Positions 9,709-17,347 of a DNA stretch of 64,000 nt are shown here, piece by piece. The stretch is from the NCBI RefSeq assembly GCF_023169945.1, contig NZ_AP025591.1:4336481-4400480 (forward strand), written 5' to 3'. The notes beneath the pieces are model-generated. The model ran no database searches and was not told the DNA's origin. It saw only the letters and a program-made list of their open reading frames with translations. The stretch comes from Anaeromyxobacter oryzae. Its GTDB lineage: Bacteria; Myxococcota; Myxococcia; Myxococcales; Anaeromyxobacteraceae. Positions within the stretch are counted from its first letter, which is position 1; each line of letters begins with the position of its first letter. Both the position numbers and the translations under genes were made by a program.

Positions 9709-10197
9709 ATGAGTAGACTGTGGGGCATGTACCGAGGCCCCTCGATGCTCGGGACGGCGACGGCCGCGCTCGACCCCGGGCTGGTGTCGGCCCTCGCGGC
9801 GTGCGGGATCCTCGTCGTCGGCCTCTTCGCGCCGTTCCTGGCCCGCCGCGCGGTGTCGCGCGCGATCGAGCGCCGGTTCCCGGTTCCTCCCGACGCGCGT
9901 GCGCCGGGTCACCGAGAGCGCCTGGAGACGCGGGTGCTCCACGCGTACGTGATGTTCCTCGCGTTCGCCTGGACGCTCGGGATGGTCTTTGCGGTCCGCT
10001 GGATCGTGTTCGCGGTCTACCGCCTGATGGCTTTGCGGCCGTTTCCCCAGCCCACGTCGATTGCCGATCTGGCGAAGGGCGCGCTTGGGCTCGCGGTGAT
10101 GACGGGATACGGGAGGCTGTTGTTCCGGCAGCTCGGCGCGTCGCGACGGCGGCGGGCGGCGAGGCCCCCGTCGGCCACGCTGCGGTTTGGGGCCTAG
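9709..10197 (+). CDS. Hypothetical small membrane protein
   Basis: A 162-residue open frame not matched to a known family. It has a hydrophobic helix near residues 21-45 (LDPGLVSALAACGILVVGLF), a basic stretch (RRAVSRAIERRF), a second long hydrophobic region around 80-105 (AYVMFLAFAWTLGMVFAVRW) and a basic tail, so a two- to three-helix inner-membrane protein is plausible. ATG at 9709 has a poor ribosome-binding site; the ATG at 9727 is an alternative. It lies about 90 bases after tamB and could be co-transcribed. Codon choice is typical of the surroundings. Coding status is likely but not certain. Confidence 0.55.
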   Translation: MSRLWGMYRGPSMLGTATAALDPGLVSALAACGILVVGLFAPFLARRAVSRAIERRFPVPPDARAPGHRERLETRVLHAYVMFLAFAWTLGMVFAVRWIVFAVYRLMALRPFPQPTSIADLAKGALGLAVMTGYGRLLFRQLGASRRRRAARPPSATLRFGA

Positions 10198-10417
10198 CCG
10201 CCGTGGGTTGGTGCGTCCGCGCTCACACCTGCCGAGTCGCGACAGGCGCCGGCGCGACGATCGATTTCTACGAAATCGGAACAACTCTCGGTCGGGACGT
10301 CACGCTATCCGATGCAGCAGAATCGTGGATATCGGCGAGGGCGGGCAGGAGGACGTGCTACTAAACGAGTACCCGCGGTAGCCTTCGGTCACCCACAGTG
10401 CGTCTCGCCGCCGCGGC

Positions 10418-11071
10418 ATGGTCCCCATGGCCCGAACCAAGCTCCTTGGCCCCGACCCCGCCTTCGGACGTGCGCTCGAGGTCGTGCGCCGCGCGCCCGT
10501 GACGACCCTGTTCCTGGCCGCCTGCGTCGTGCTGTTCGTCATCGCGGAGCAGCACGGATCGACGGAGGACGTGGACACGCTCGTGCGGTTCGGCGCGACG
10601 GAGCGTGGACGCGTCTGGGCGGGCGAGGTCTGGCGCCTCGTCAGCTCTGCTTTCCTGCACATCGGGGTCGTTCACCTCGCCTGGAACGTCGTGACGATGG
10701 TCGGGTGGTGCACGCCGGTGGAGCGTGCGCTCGGGTCGGCGCGCTTCGCCGTCCTGTATCTCGGCGCGGCCATCGCCGCGTCGGCGACGAGCGTGCTCGC
10801 GCACGACGTGATCGGTGCGGGAGCGTCCGGGGCCGGGTTCGGTGTCGTCGGCGCCTGGCTCGCGCTCGACGCGCGCCGCCTGGGCACGTGGCGGGCGTTC
10901 GTGCGCAGTCGCAGAGTTCAGCGCGTCGCCGGCACTGCGGCCCTGTGGACCCTCGCGCTCGCGGGGATGAACGTGGATCACGCGGCGCACCTCGGCGGTC
11001 TCGTCGCGGGCGTGGCGCTCACCTGGGCGCTGACGACCCCCGCCGTCGCTCCCGCCGCTTCGTCGCGGTGA
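10418..11071 (+). CDS. Rhomboid family intramembrane serine protease
   Basis: A 217-residue polytopic protein with the rhomboid catalytic signature: HLAWN at residues 86-90, the nucleophile serine in GASGAGFG (serine about 137) and the catalytic histidine in VDHAAHLGG (about 191), lying in three separate transmembrane helices. An N-terminal helix (TTLFLAACVVLFVIA) and the short soluble loop containing WRLVSSAFLHIG are also typical. Rhomboids cleave transmembrane segments of client proteins within the membrane; the client here is unknown. ATG at 10418 or the in-frame ATG at 10427 could serve. It converges with the downstream MFS gene, 36 bases away. Confidence 0.9.
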   Translation: MVPMARTKLLGPDPAFGRALEVVRRAPVTTLFLAACVVLFVIAEQHGSTEDVDTLVRFGATERGRVWAGEVWRLVSSAFLHIGVVHLAWNVVTMVGWCTPVERALGSARFAVLYLGAAIAASATSVLAHDVIGAGASGAGFGVVGAWLALDARRLGTWRAFVRSRRVQRVAGTAALWTLALAGMNVDHAAHLGGLVAGVALTWALTTPAVAPAASSR

Positions 11072-11107
11072 AACGGCTGGAGGCCCAGGTCAAGGCCTGG
11101 GTCGGGG

Positions 11108-12250
11108 CTAGCCGCGCCTCGACAGCCACAGGGTGAGGCCGAGCGCGAGCGCCCCGGCGCCGCCGGCCGAGACGAAGGCCGCCGGGTACCCGTACCCGCC
11201 GATCACCGCGCCCGCCGCGGGCCCGCTCACGAACAGCGACAGATCCACGAAGGCGGTGTAGGCGCCGAGCGCCGCCCCGCGGCTCTCGGCCGGGACGTGG
11301 CGCACCGCCTCGACCCCGAGCGCCGGAAACACGAGGGAGAACCCGAACCCGGTGAGCGCCGCTCCCGCGAACGCGGCGCTTCGCGCGGGGGCGAGGCCGA
11401 GGAGCGCGAGCCCCACGGCTTCGACCGCGAACGATGCCGCGGCGACGGGGAACCCGCCGAACCGCTGGATCACGTCGGAGAGGAGCAGGCGCGCCCCGAT
11501 GAAGCAGACGCCGTACACGGAGAGCGCGAGCGCGGCTCCCGACCAGCCCCGCTGCGCGTAGTAGAGCGTCACGAAGGCGGCGATCACGCCGAAGCCGACG
11601 CCGCCCAGGGCGAGCCCGATGCCGTGCGGCGTCACGCGCCAGAGGATCCGGCGGAACGGCATCCGCTCGCCGTGGACGACCGCAGCCGGGTTCATGCGCA
11701 GCGCGAGCGCGGCGCTCGCGAGCGACAGGGCCACCACGAACGCGCCGACCGAGGCGAGCCCCCAGCGCCGCTCCAGGACCACGCCGAGCGGCGCCCCGGC
11801 GGCGAGCGCGCCGTAGGTCGCGATGCCGTTCCAGGAGATGACCCTCGCCGTGTGCCGGTAACCGACCCGGCCGATCCCCCACATCGTCGCGCCGGTCGCG
11901 ACCATGCTCTCGCCGGCCCCGAGCAGGAGCCGTCCCGCGATGAGGCTGCCGAGCCCGAGCCCGCGCACGCCGTCCCCCCACGCGGCGAGCAGGGAGAGCG
12001 CGCCGCTCCCGGTGCAGGCGAGCAGCCCGTAGAGGACCGTGCGCTTGGGACCGAGCGCGTCGGTCATCCGTCCGGCGTGCGGACGGCTGAGCACCGTCGC
12101 CACGTACTGGGCGCTCACCACGAGCCCGGCGACCACCGTGCTCAGCCCGAGCCGCAGGTGCACGTACGAGGGCAAGATCGCGAGCAGCATCCCGATGACG
12201 AGGTAGCAGGCGAAGCTGAAGCCGACCGCGGGCAGGATCCGGGTGGTCAC
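11108..12250 (-). CDS. MFS family efflux transporter
   Basis: About 380 residues with 12 predicted helices. The family signature between helices 2 and 3 is readable as GRMTDALGPKRTVLYG, and an analogous loop follows helix 8 (GARLLLSDVIQRFGG). The layout resembles YhhS/arabinose-efflux-type MFS exporters of the inner membrane; the substrate is unknown. GTG at 12250 gives an N-terminus (VTTRILPAVGFSFACYLVIG) that leads directly into helix 1. The frame is open further upstream but that extension is proline/arginine-rich and unlike the family. It is divergent from the porin gene, with a 470-base gap. Confidence 0.85.
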   Translation of the reverse strand: MTTRILPAVGFSFACYLVIGMLLAILPSYVHLRLGLSTVVAGLVVSAQYVATVLSRPHAGRMTDALGPKRTVLYGLLACTGSGALSLLAAWGDGVRGLGLGSLIAGRLLLGAGESMVATGATMWGIGRVGYRHTARVISWNGIATYGALAAGAPLGVVLERRWGLASVGAFVVALSLASAALALRMNPAAVVHGERMPFRRILWRVTPHGIGLALGGVGFGVIAAFVTLYYAQRGWSGAALALSVYGVCFIGARLLLSDVIQRFGGFPVAAASFAVEAVGLALLGLAPARSAAFAGAALTGFGFSLVFPALGVEAVRHVPAESRGAALGAYTAFVDLSLFVSGPAAGAVIGGYGYPAAFVSAGGAGALALGLTLWLSRRG

Positions 12251-12722
12251 GCCGGAGTCGGGATCGTTCGCGGGCGGCGCGGGGCCGGGACGGGAGGTCG
12301 CGAGCGGTCGGGCCAAGTGAAAGAGCAGGCGCTCCGGCGGGCGGGAGCGAGGGGATATAGCCTCGCGCGCCGCGCCGCGCCGTGACCTGCGCCGGCCGAC
12401 TCCGGAGATGGCGTGCACGTTGCGCGTGCCCTCGCGCGCCAGGAAACGTGCAGCGGACCTCCCCGATGGTGGTTTGCATCCTGCAACGCTGCGACCCCGG
12501 GCGCGCCCTCGGCGCCTTCCGCCGACCTCGCCGGCACGCGGAGCCTGGACCCGGTTCCGCGGATCGGCCCGCGAGCGGGCCTGCGCTGCGGGGGTCAGGT
12601 GGCGCGGATCGTGCTGATGCTCCGTGCGTGATGGCTCCCCGCTCGGACGAGCGAGCGACTCGGGGTCGCTCGGGCGTGCGCAGGCCGACCACGGGGCGGC
12701 TCGGAGCGGAAGGAGGACGGAC
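12251..12722. promoter_or_regulatory. Divergent regulatory gap with a short palindrome
   Basis: About 470 bases between the MFS exporter and the porin, with no credible gene. A 13-base inverted repeat, TTGCA-TCC-TGCAA, lies at 12475-12487 and could be an operator, but this is only one short palindrome in a GC-rich background. No consensus promoter was recognised. Confidence 0.3.
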
Positions 12723-13796
12723 GTGCTCGACCGGATCTCGACGACTTGCCTCGTGGTGACGTTGCTCGCGCCCTTGCCCGCCGTCTCGGAGGAGGCGGTC
12801 CAGAACGCGCCTCCACCGAAGTGGTACGACACGTTCGAGCTCCACGGTCTGGTCGACACCTACTTCTCCGCCAACCTGGATCAGGCGCAGAGCACGGCGA
12901 ACCCGCTCCGCGCGTTCGACCAGACGAACGGGTTCGAGCTGTCGTTCGCGAAGCTCACCGCGCAGCTCACGCCGCCGAAGCCGTACTCGGTGGGCTTCCG
13001 CGCCGACGTCGGGTTCGGCCAGACCGCGAGCGCGCTGATGTTCAGGAGCACGCCGTCGAGCGGCGACGTCGTCGTCGAGCAGGCGTTCGTGAGCTACAAG
13101 CTCCCGGGCGACATCGTCGTCGACGGAGGCAAGTTCGTCACCAACGCCGGCGCCGAGGTGATCGAGGCGAAGGACGACTGGCTGTACTCCCGCTCGCTGC
13201 TCTTCTCGTTCGCGATCCCGTTCACGCACACCGGCCTGCGGGTGACGATCCCGGTGCCCCGAGTGGCCGGGCTGTCGGTGATGGCGGCGCTGTTCAACGG
13301 CTGGGACAACCCGCCGAAGGAGGTCGGCCCGCAGAAGATGGGGCACCTCGCGCTCGTCTACGCGGGGCCGTCGAGCACCACGGTGACCCTGAACGCGATG
13401 TACGGCCGCAATCCCTACGAGAAGGACGACCGCCTCCTCCTCGACGGCGTCGTCGGCAGGGCCTTCGGGCCGCTGTCGCTGAACCTCAACGCCGACTACG
13501 GCAGGCTCGGGAGCGCGAGCTACTGGGGGATCTCCGGCATGGCCCGGGTCGCGTTCTTCGGGGATCGCCTCCGGATCTCCGGCCGCGGCGAGTACCTGGA
13601 CGACTCGGACGGCATCCAGGTCGCGCCGCCGACGCCGAACAAGTACTGGGAAGGCACGCTCGGCCTGTCGGTGCCGCTGGGCTCGACCGCCGAGCTCCGA
13701 CTGGAGGGGCGGCACGACCGCGTGGACACGGGCGACCTCACGCCGGGCAAGAGCTACCAGACGACGGTCCAGGCCGCTGCGCTGGCCTGGTTCTGA
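12723..13796 (+). CDS. Outer-membrane beta-barrel porin-like protein
   Basis: A 357-residue exported protein. The short hydrophobic N-terminus (ISTTCLVVTLLAPLPAVSEE) reads as a signal peptide. The mature part alternates aromatic and polar strands (FELHGLVDTYFSANLDQ, GFRADVGFGQTAS, LNLNADYGRL, ISGRGEYLDDSDG) and ends in WF, typical of outer-membrane barrels. The pattern is that of BBP2-like putative porins, whose members are thought to form outer-membrane pores. GTG at 12723 is preferred over the upstream ATG because GGAAGGAGG precedes it and the signal peptide then starts at residue 1. Divergent to an MFS exporter, which may be a functional pairing, but this is inference. Confidence 0.8.
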   Translation: MLDRISTTCLVVTLLAPLPAVSEEAVQNAPPPKWYDTFELHGLVDTYFSANLDQAQSTANPLRAFDQTNGFELSFAKLTAQLTPPKPYSVGFRADVGFGQTASALMFRSTPSSGDVVVEQAFVSYKLPGDIVVDGGKFVTNAGAEVIEAKDDWLYSRSLLFSFAIPFTHTGLRVTIPVPRVAGLSVMAALFNGWDNPPKEVGPQKMGHLALVYAGPSSTTVTLNAMYGRNPYEKDDRLLLDGVVGRAFGPLSLNLNADYGRLGSASYWGISGMARVAFFGDRLRISGRGEYLDDSDGIQVAPPTPNKYWEGTLGLSVPLGSTAELRLEGRHDRVDTGDLTPGKSYQTTVQAAALAWF

Positions 13797-14060
13797 CCCC
13801 GGCGATCCGGCGCCGACGCCCGGCGTGCTCCTCCCAGGCGCCCAAGGACCAGGCGCGGGCGCGTGCCGCCGGACGAGAACGTTGCGACCGGGCCGATGCG
13901 AGGCCGGAGGCACACGGGTCGCTCGTCTCTTGCACCCCGACCGCTCCGCAACCGATCAGAATCGCGCGGCTCGTCCGAGGCTTCGTTACATGGCGGCGAA
14001 CCACCGTCGCGTGCCGCAGCCGGCTGATGCGAGGCACGGGACGAGGGAACGGGTGAAGGC

Positions 14061-15104
14061 ATGTCCGAGACGATCGACCGTGGTCGCCGCCGGTTCTGTG
14101 GCACCGCAGCCATGACGATGGCCGCCGCCCAGTTCGGCATGCTGCGTTCAGCGGACGCGCAAGCCGTCAAGGAAGGCGCGGCAGATGGGGCCGCCAGGCG
14201 AGGGACGAACACATCGTTCGGTCCTCTCAAGCAGGTCGATGCGGGCCTCCTGAGCGTTGGATACGCCGAAGTCGGCCCCGCCACGGGGCCGGCGGTCGTT
14301 CTTCTGCACGGCTGGCCTTACGACATCCACAGCTACGTCGACGTCGCTCCGCTGCTGGCCTCGGCGGGCTACAGGGTGATCGTCCCGTATCTGCGCGGCT
14401 ATGGCACGACGCGCTTTCGTTCCAGTGAGACGTTCCGCAACGCCCAGCAATCGGTCGTGGCCCTCGACGTCATCGCTCTCATGGACGCTCTCGAGATCCG
14501 GAAGGCGATCGTCGCCGGTTTCGATTGGGGAGCGCGGACGGCCGACATCATGGCGGCGCTCTGGCCTGAGCGCTGCAAGGCCATCGTCTCCGTGAGCGGC
14601 TACCTGATCACGAGTCTCGAGGCGAACATGCAACCGTTGCCGCCGGTGGCTGAATACGGCTGGTGGTACCAGTACTACTTCGCCACGGAACGCGGCCGAG
14701 CCGGGTACGACAAGTACCGTCACGAGTTCAACAAGCTCATCTGGAAGAACGTCTCGCCGAAATGGCACTTCGATGACGCTACCTTCGACCGCACGGCAGC
14801 GTCGTTCGACAACCCGGATCACGTCGCGATCGTCATCCACAACTACCGCTGGCGGCTGGGGCTGGCAAAGGGCGAGTCGCGATACGACGAACTCGAGCAG
14901 AAGCTGTTCAAGGGTCCTGTCATCTCCGTACCGGCAATCACCATTGCCAGTGACTTCGACGGTCCGGGTGCGGACGGCTCGGCCTATCGCAAGAAATTCT
15001 CGGGCAAGTACCGGCACCAGATTCTCGAGGGCATCGGCCACAACGTGCCTCAGGAAGCTCCGCAGGCCTTTGCGAAAGCCATCGTCGAGGTCGATGGTCT
15101 TTGA
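14061..15104 (+). CDS. Tat-exported alpha/beta hydrolase (epoxide-hydrolase-like)
   Basis: A 347-residue protein. The N-terminus carries a twin-arginine motif (GRRRF, residues 8-12) followed by a short hydrophobic stretch and ADAQA, consistent with Tat export. The alpha/beta hydrolase fold is clear: oxyanion motif LLHGWPYD (about 82-88), nucleophile elbow AGFDWGAR with aspartate about 155, and catalytic histidine in GIGHNVPQEAP (about 327). An aspartate nucleophile is characteristic of epoxide hydrolases and haloalkane dehalogenases rather than esterases. The preceding 260 bases (13797-14060) hold no recognisable gene. It stands alone, with a decayed gene remnant immediately downstream. Base composition is slightly less GC-rich than the neighbours. 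Confidence 0.85.
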   Translation: MSETIDRGRRRFCGTAAMTMAAAQFGMLRSADAQAVKEGAADGAARRGTNTSFGPLKQVDAGLLSVGYAEVGPATGPAVVLLHGWPYDIHSYVDVAPLLASAGYRVIVPYLRGYGTTRFRSSETFRNAQQSVVALDVIALMDALEIRKAIVAGFDWGARTADIMAALWPERCKAIVSVSGYLITSLEANMQPLPPVAEYGWWYQYYFATERGRAGYDKYRHEFNKLIWKNVSPKWHFDDATFDRTAASFDNPDHVAIVIHNYRWRLGLAKGESRYDELEQKLFKGPVISVPAITIASDFDGPGADGSAYRKKFSGKYRHQILEGIGHNVPQEAPQAFAKAIVEVDGL

Positions 15105-15114
15105 GTCCGACATC

Positions 15115-15235
15115 GACGCTGACGATCCCGGCCGACTACGACTTCATCGCTCACGCTCGACGAGACCTACCGCTTCTCGTCGAGAGGTGCGTCGGCTCAA
15201 GGCGCTGGTGAGCAACCGTGGCGGACCCGACGCAG
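15115..15235 (+). pseudogene. Short frameshifted coding remnant
   Basis: Reading from about 15115, one frame gives TIPADYDFIAHARRDLPLLV. After a single-base slip near 15183 another frame continues REVRRLKALV. Together they resemble the end of a small helical protein of the 'HARxDLPxLVxxVxRL' type often seen in short uncharacterised proteins. The phase break and lack of a start make this a remnant. The rest of 15105-15327 shows nothing else. Confidence 0.35.
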
Positions 15236-15327
15236 CCTCGCTCGGTCAACTGCGCATGACACGACCGGAGAGGCCCGACCGAAAGTTCCCGTCGACGTGA
15301 AGCGACAAAGGAACCATCGCACCACCG

Positions 15328-15954
15328 TTACCAGGCCGGCGAGATAGCGAGGCCGGAGGGCGTCAGGCGTCCGAGCGTCAAGACGTCGCCGCTATCGAAC
15401 CCGGCCGCGATCCACAGCTCGGTGCGGCCTCGGGCCAGGAGCTGTTGGCCGAGATCCTGGCAGAGGTGCTTCGCCGCGAGCACGCCAAACCCGAGCACGA
15501 GCGGATACTCGGCGTCGTTACCGAGGCTGCCTTCCGACGCGTACGCGGTCCGGTACACTTGGGCTAGCAGCTCGGAGTGAGCGTAGCGGCCTTCGGGAAA
15601 CCAGTGCTCACTGACCGACGACAACCAGTCCCCTGAGCCGTAGATGCCGCCGGCGACGTAGACGTCGGCAACCGGCTCGCCATCGTCGTACACTGGGTTG
15701 AACAGGCCGAAGTAGAGCCCCGTCACCGAGGGGTCCGGCGGCGCGGAGTGCAGAACGCGCCCCAGCCATCCACGGAGTCTCTGCAGCTCGGCGTCGAAGT
15801 CGAGCGTGCGAAACCGCTCCCAGTCTGCGTGCGGCCGGTTCGATGCACACCAGGCCACGAGCTGGCGCCAGGCAGTGCTGCCGTCTAAGTCGCGTCCAGC
15901 AAGGTCGGAAATCAGTGTGGCAGCCCCATCCATGTCCAAGCCGTCAGGTCCCAT
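15328..15954 (-). CDS. Hypothetical protein
   Basis: A 208-residue soluble protein that I do not recognise. It is acidic and tryptophan-rich (WRQLVAWCASNRPHADWERF, WLSSVSEHWFPEGRY), with no signal peptide or membrane helix, and has a mixed alpha/beta look. The codon pattern is coding-like and its GC content is lower than that of the flanking genes, which may indicate acquisition. Start at the ATG at 15954; the ATG eight codons in is an alternative. The 280 bases upstream (15955-16232) contain only a divergent promoter region with no recognisable site. Confidence 0.6.
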   Translation of the reverse strand: MGPDGLDMDGAATLISDLAGRDLDGSTAWRQLVAWCASNRPHADWERFRTLDFDAELQRLRGWLGRVLHSAPPDPSVTGLYFGLFNPVYDDGEPVADVYVAGGIYGSGDWLSSVSEHWFPEGRYAHSELLAQVYRTAYASEGSLGNDAEYPLVLGFGVLAAKHLCQDLGQQLLARGRTELWIAAGFDSGDVLTLGRLTPSGLAISPAW

Positions 15955-16232
15955 CGCGTTCTCCGGTCCGGAGAGACTACCAAACCCGAGAGGCCGGAGA
16001 GGCCCGATACACGAAGTGTGAAGACATGTGAACGAAGGCCGCCCGTCTGACGCGGTCCCGGGCCGCGCCCCGCCCGCTCGCGGCGGGGGCGCGGGCGCCG
16101 TCGAGCGGTCGCCTCCCGACGTGCGCCCGAGCGGGTTGGTACGCGCGTCCGGCGTGCACAGGATGTCGTGGGGGTGACGACGGCACGGCGCCCGGGCGCC
16201 GGCGCGCGCCGGGCCGTCCGGAGAGGCGCGAG

Positions 16233-16985
16233 ATGCCGACGTGGGGATGGGCGGGGTTCTGGGGGTTGTTCGCGGGGTCCGCGCTCGTGCTCGGCGCCGC
16301 CGCCGGCTACTTCGTCCCGATCCGTGAGCGGATCATCGCCTCCGTGATGGCGTTCGGCGGAGGCGTGCTCATCTCCGCGCTGTCGTTCGACCTCATGGAC
16401 GACGCGTTCCACCGCGGCGGCTTCGGGGCGACGTCCGCGGGCTTCCTCTCGGGCGCCGCCGTCTACACGGTGCTCGGCGCCGCGCTCGCGAGGCGGGGCG
16501 CGAAGCACCGCAAGCGCTCCGGCCAGCAGCCGAGCGAGGGGGAGCGGCCGGGGAGCGGCCTCGCGATCGCGGTCGGCGCCCTGCTGGACGGCATCCCTGA
16601 GTCGATCGTGATCGGCGTCTCGATGATCGGCGGCGGCGCCGTGAGCTGGGTGGCGGTCATCGCGATCTTCGTCTCGAACGTGCCAGAGGGGCTCTCGAGC
16701 GCCGCGGGGATGCGCCACGCGGGCCGGTCGCTCGCCTACGTGGCGGCGGTCTGGACCGGGATCGCGGTCGCCTCCGGCCTCGCCGCGCTGATCGGCTACG
16801 TCGTGTTCGCGGCGCTCTCGCCAGCCATCGTCGCGGCGACGACCGCGGTCGCCGCGGGCGCGATGCTCGCGATGATCGCCGACACGATGATCCCGGAGGC
16901 ATTCGCCGAGACGCACCAGGTGGCGGGGCTCGTGACCGTGGTCGGGTTCCTCGCCGCGTTCGTCCTGACGAAGCTCGGGGGGTGA
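16233..16985 (+). CDS. ZIP-family-like divalent metal transporter with altered metal site
   Basis: A 250-residue, roughly eight-helix membrane protein with a charged, basic central loop (residues about 86-108), the layout of bacterial ZIP transporters. The helix 4 motif is ALLDGIPESIVIG (residues about 117-128) and helix 5 has SNVPEGLSSAAG (about 148-159). Canonical ZIP proteins have histidines at the metal-binding positions (HNxPEG in helix 4, HExPHE in helix 5); here aspartate 119 and serine/asparagine 148-149 occupy the comparable spots. Such variants exist among bacterial ZIP-like proteins, so metal specificity should not be assumed. The start ATG has GGAGAGG upstream. Monocistronic. Confidence 0.75.
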   Translation: MPTWGWAGFWGLFAGSALVLGAAAGYFVPIRERIIASVMAFGGGVLISALSFDLMDDAFHRGGFGATSAGFLSGAAVYTVLGAALARRGAKHRKRSGQQPSEGERPGSGLAIAVGALLDGIPESIVIGVSMIGGGAVSWVAVIAIFVSNVPEGLSSAAGMRHAGRSLAYVAAVWTGIAVASGLAALIGYVVFAALSPAIVAATTAVAAGAMLAMIADTMIPEAFAETHQVAGLVTVVGFLAAFVLTKLGG

Positions 16986-17347
16986 GCGCCGGACCGGCCC
17001 ACCACCTCCGCGGGACGGGCCCGCGTCGCGACGATGTCGGCCGACGATCGGCTTCGAAGCGCGCCACGCCGCCCGAAAGAGAACCGACAATCGAGCCGCC
17101 CGTCATCCCGGTGGGCGCGGAGAGGTCGCCACCTCCGAGGCGATCTCGCGAGGAGAGTTCGAGCGAGCTAGAAAGCTCACCGAGGAAGTCATCCGGGCGA
17201 CGCTGCAGGGTGGCCACTGCTACGCGACGAGCGGCTCTGACCAGATCAGCGCGGTGTGGGACGCATCCGGACCCCGGTCTGAGCCAAGAGGAAAGATACC
17301 GTCCCGGCATTCGCGCGGCCTCGTAGCTACTCTGTCCGCTCGAACGA
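16986..17347. other. Intergenic region before the HAD-ATPase gene
   Basis: About 360 bases without a complete gene. Near 17125-17265 one plus-strand frame reads like protein (EAISRGEFERARKLTEEVIR, then LQGGHCYATSGSDQISAVW), but it has no start or ribosome-binding site and runs into unlikely sequence, so it is at most a remnant. No promoter for the downstream gene was recognised. Confidence 0.3.

Noticed and set aside
10198..10417. Short gene between the hypothetical membrane protein and the rhomboid gene
   Set aside because: A fragment (IDFYEIGTTLGRDVTLSDAA) looks protein-like but has no start signal and is too short to support.
17125..17265. Small protein-coding gene in the gap before the HAD-ATPase gene
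   Set aside because: The frame reads like protein for about 45 residues but lacks a start codon and ribosome-binding site and has no recognised relative.
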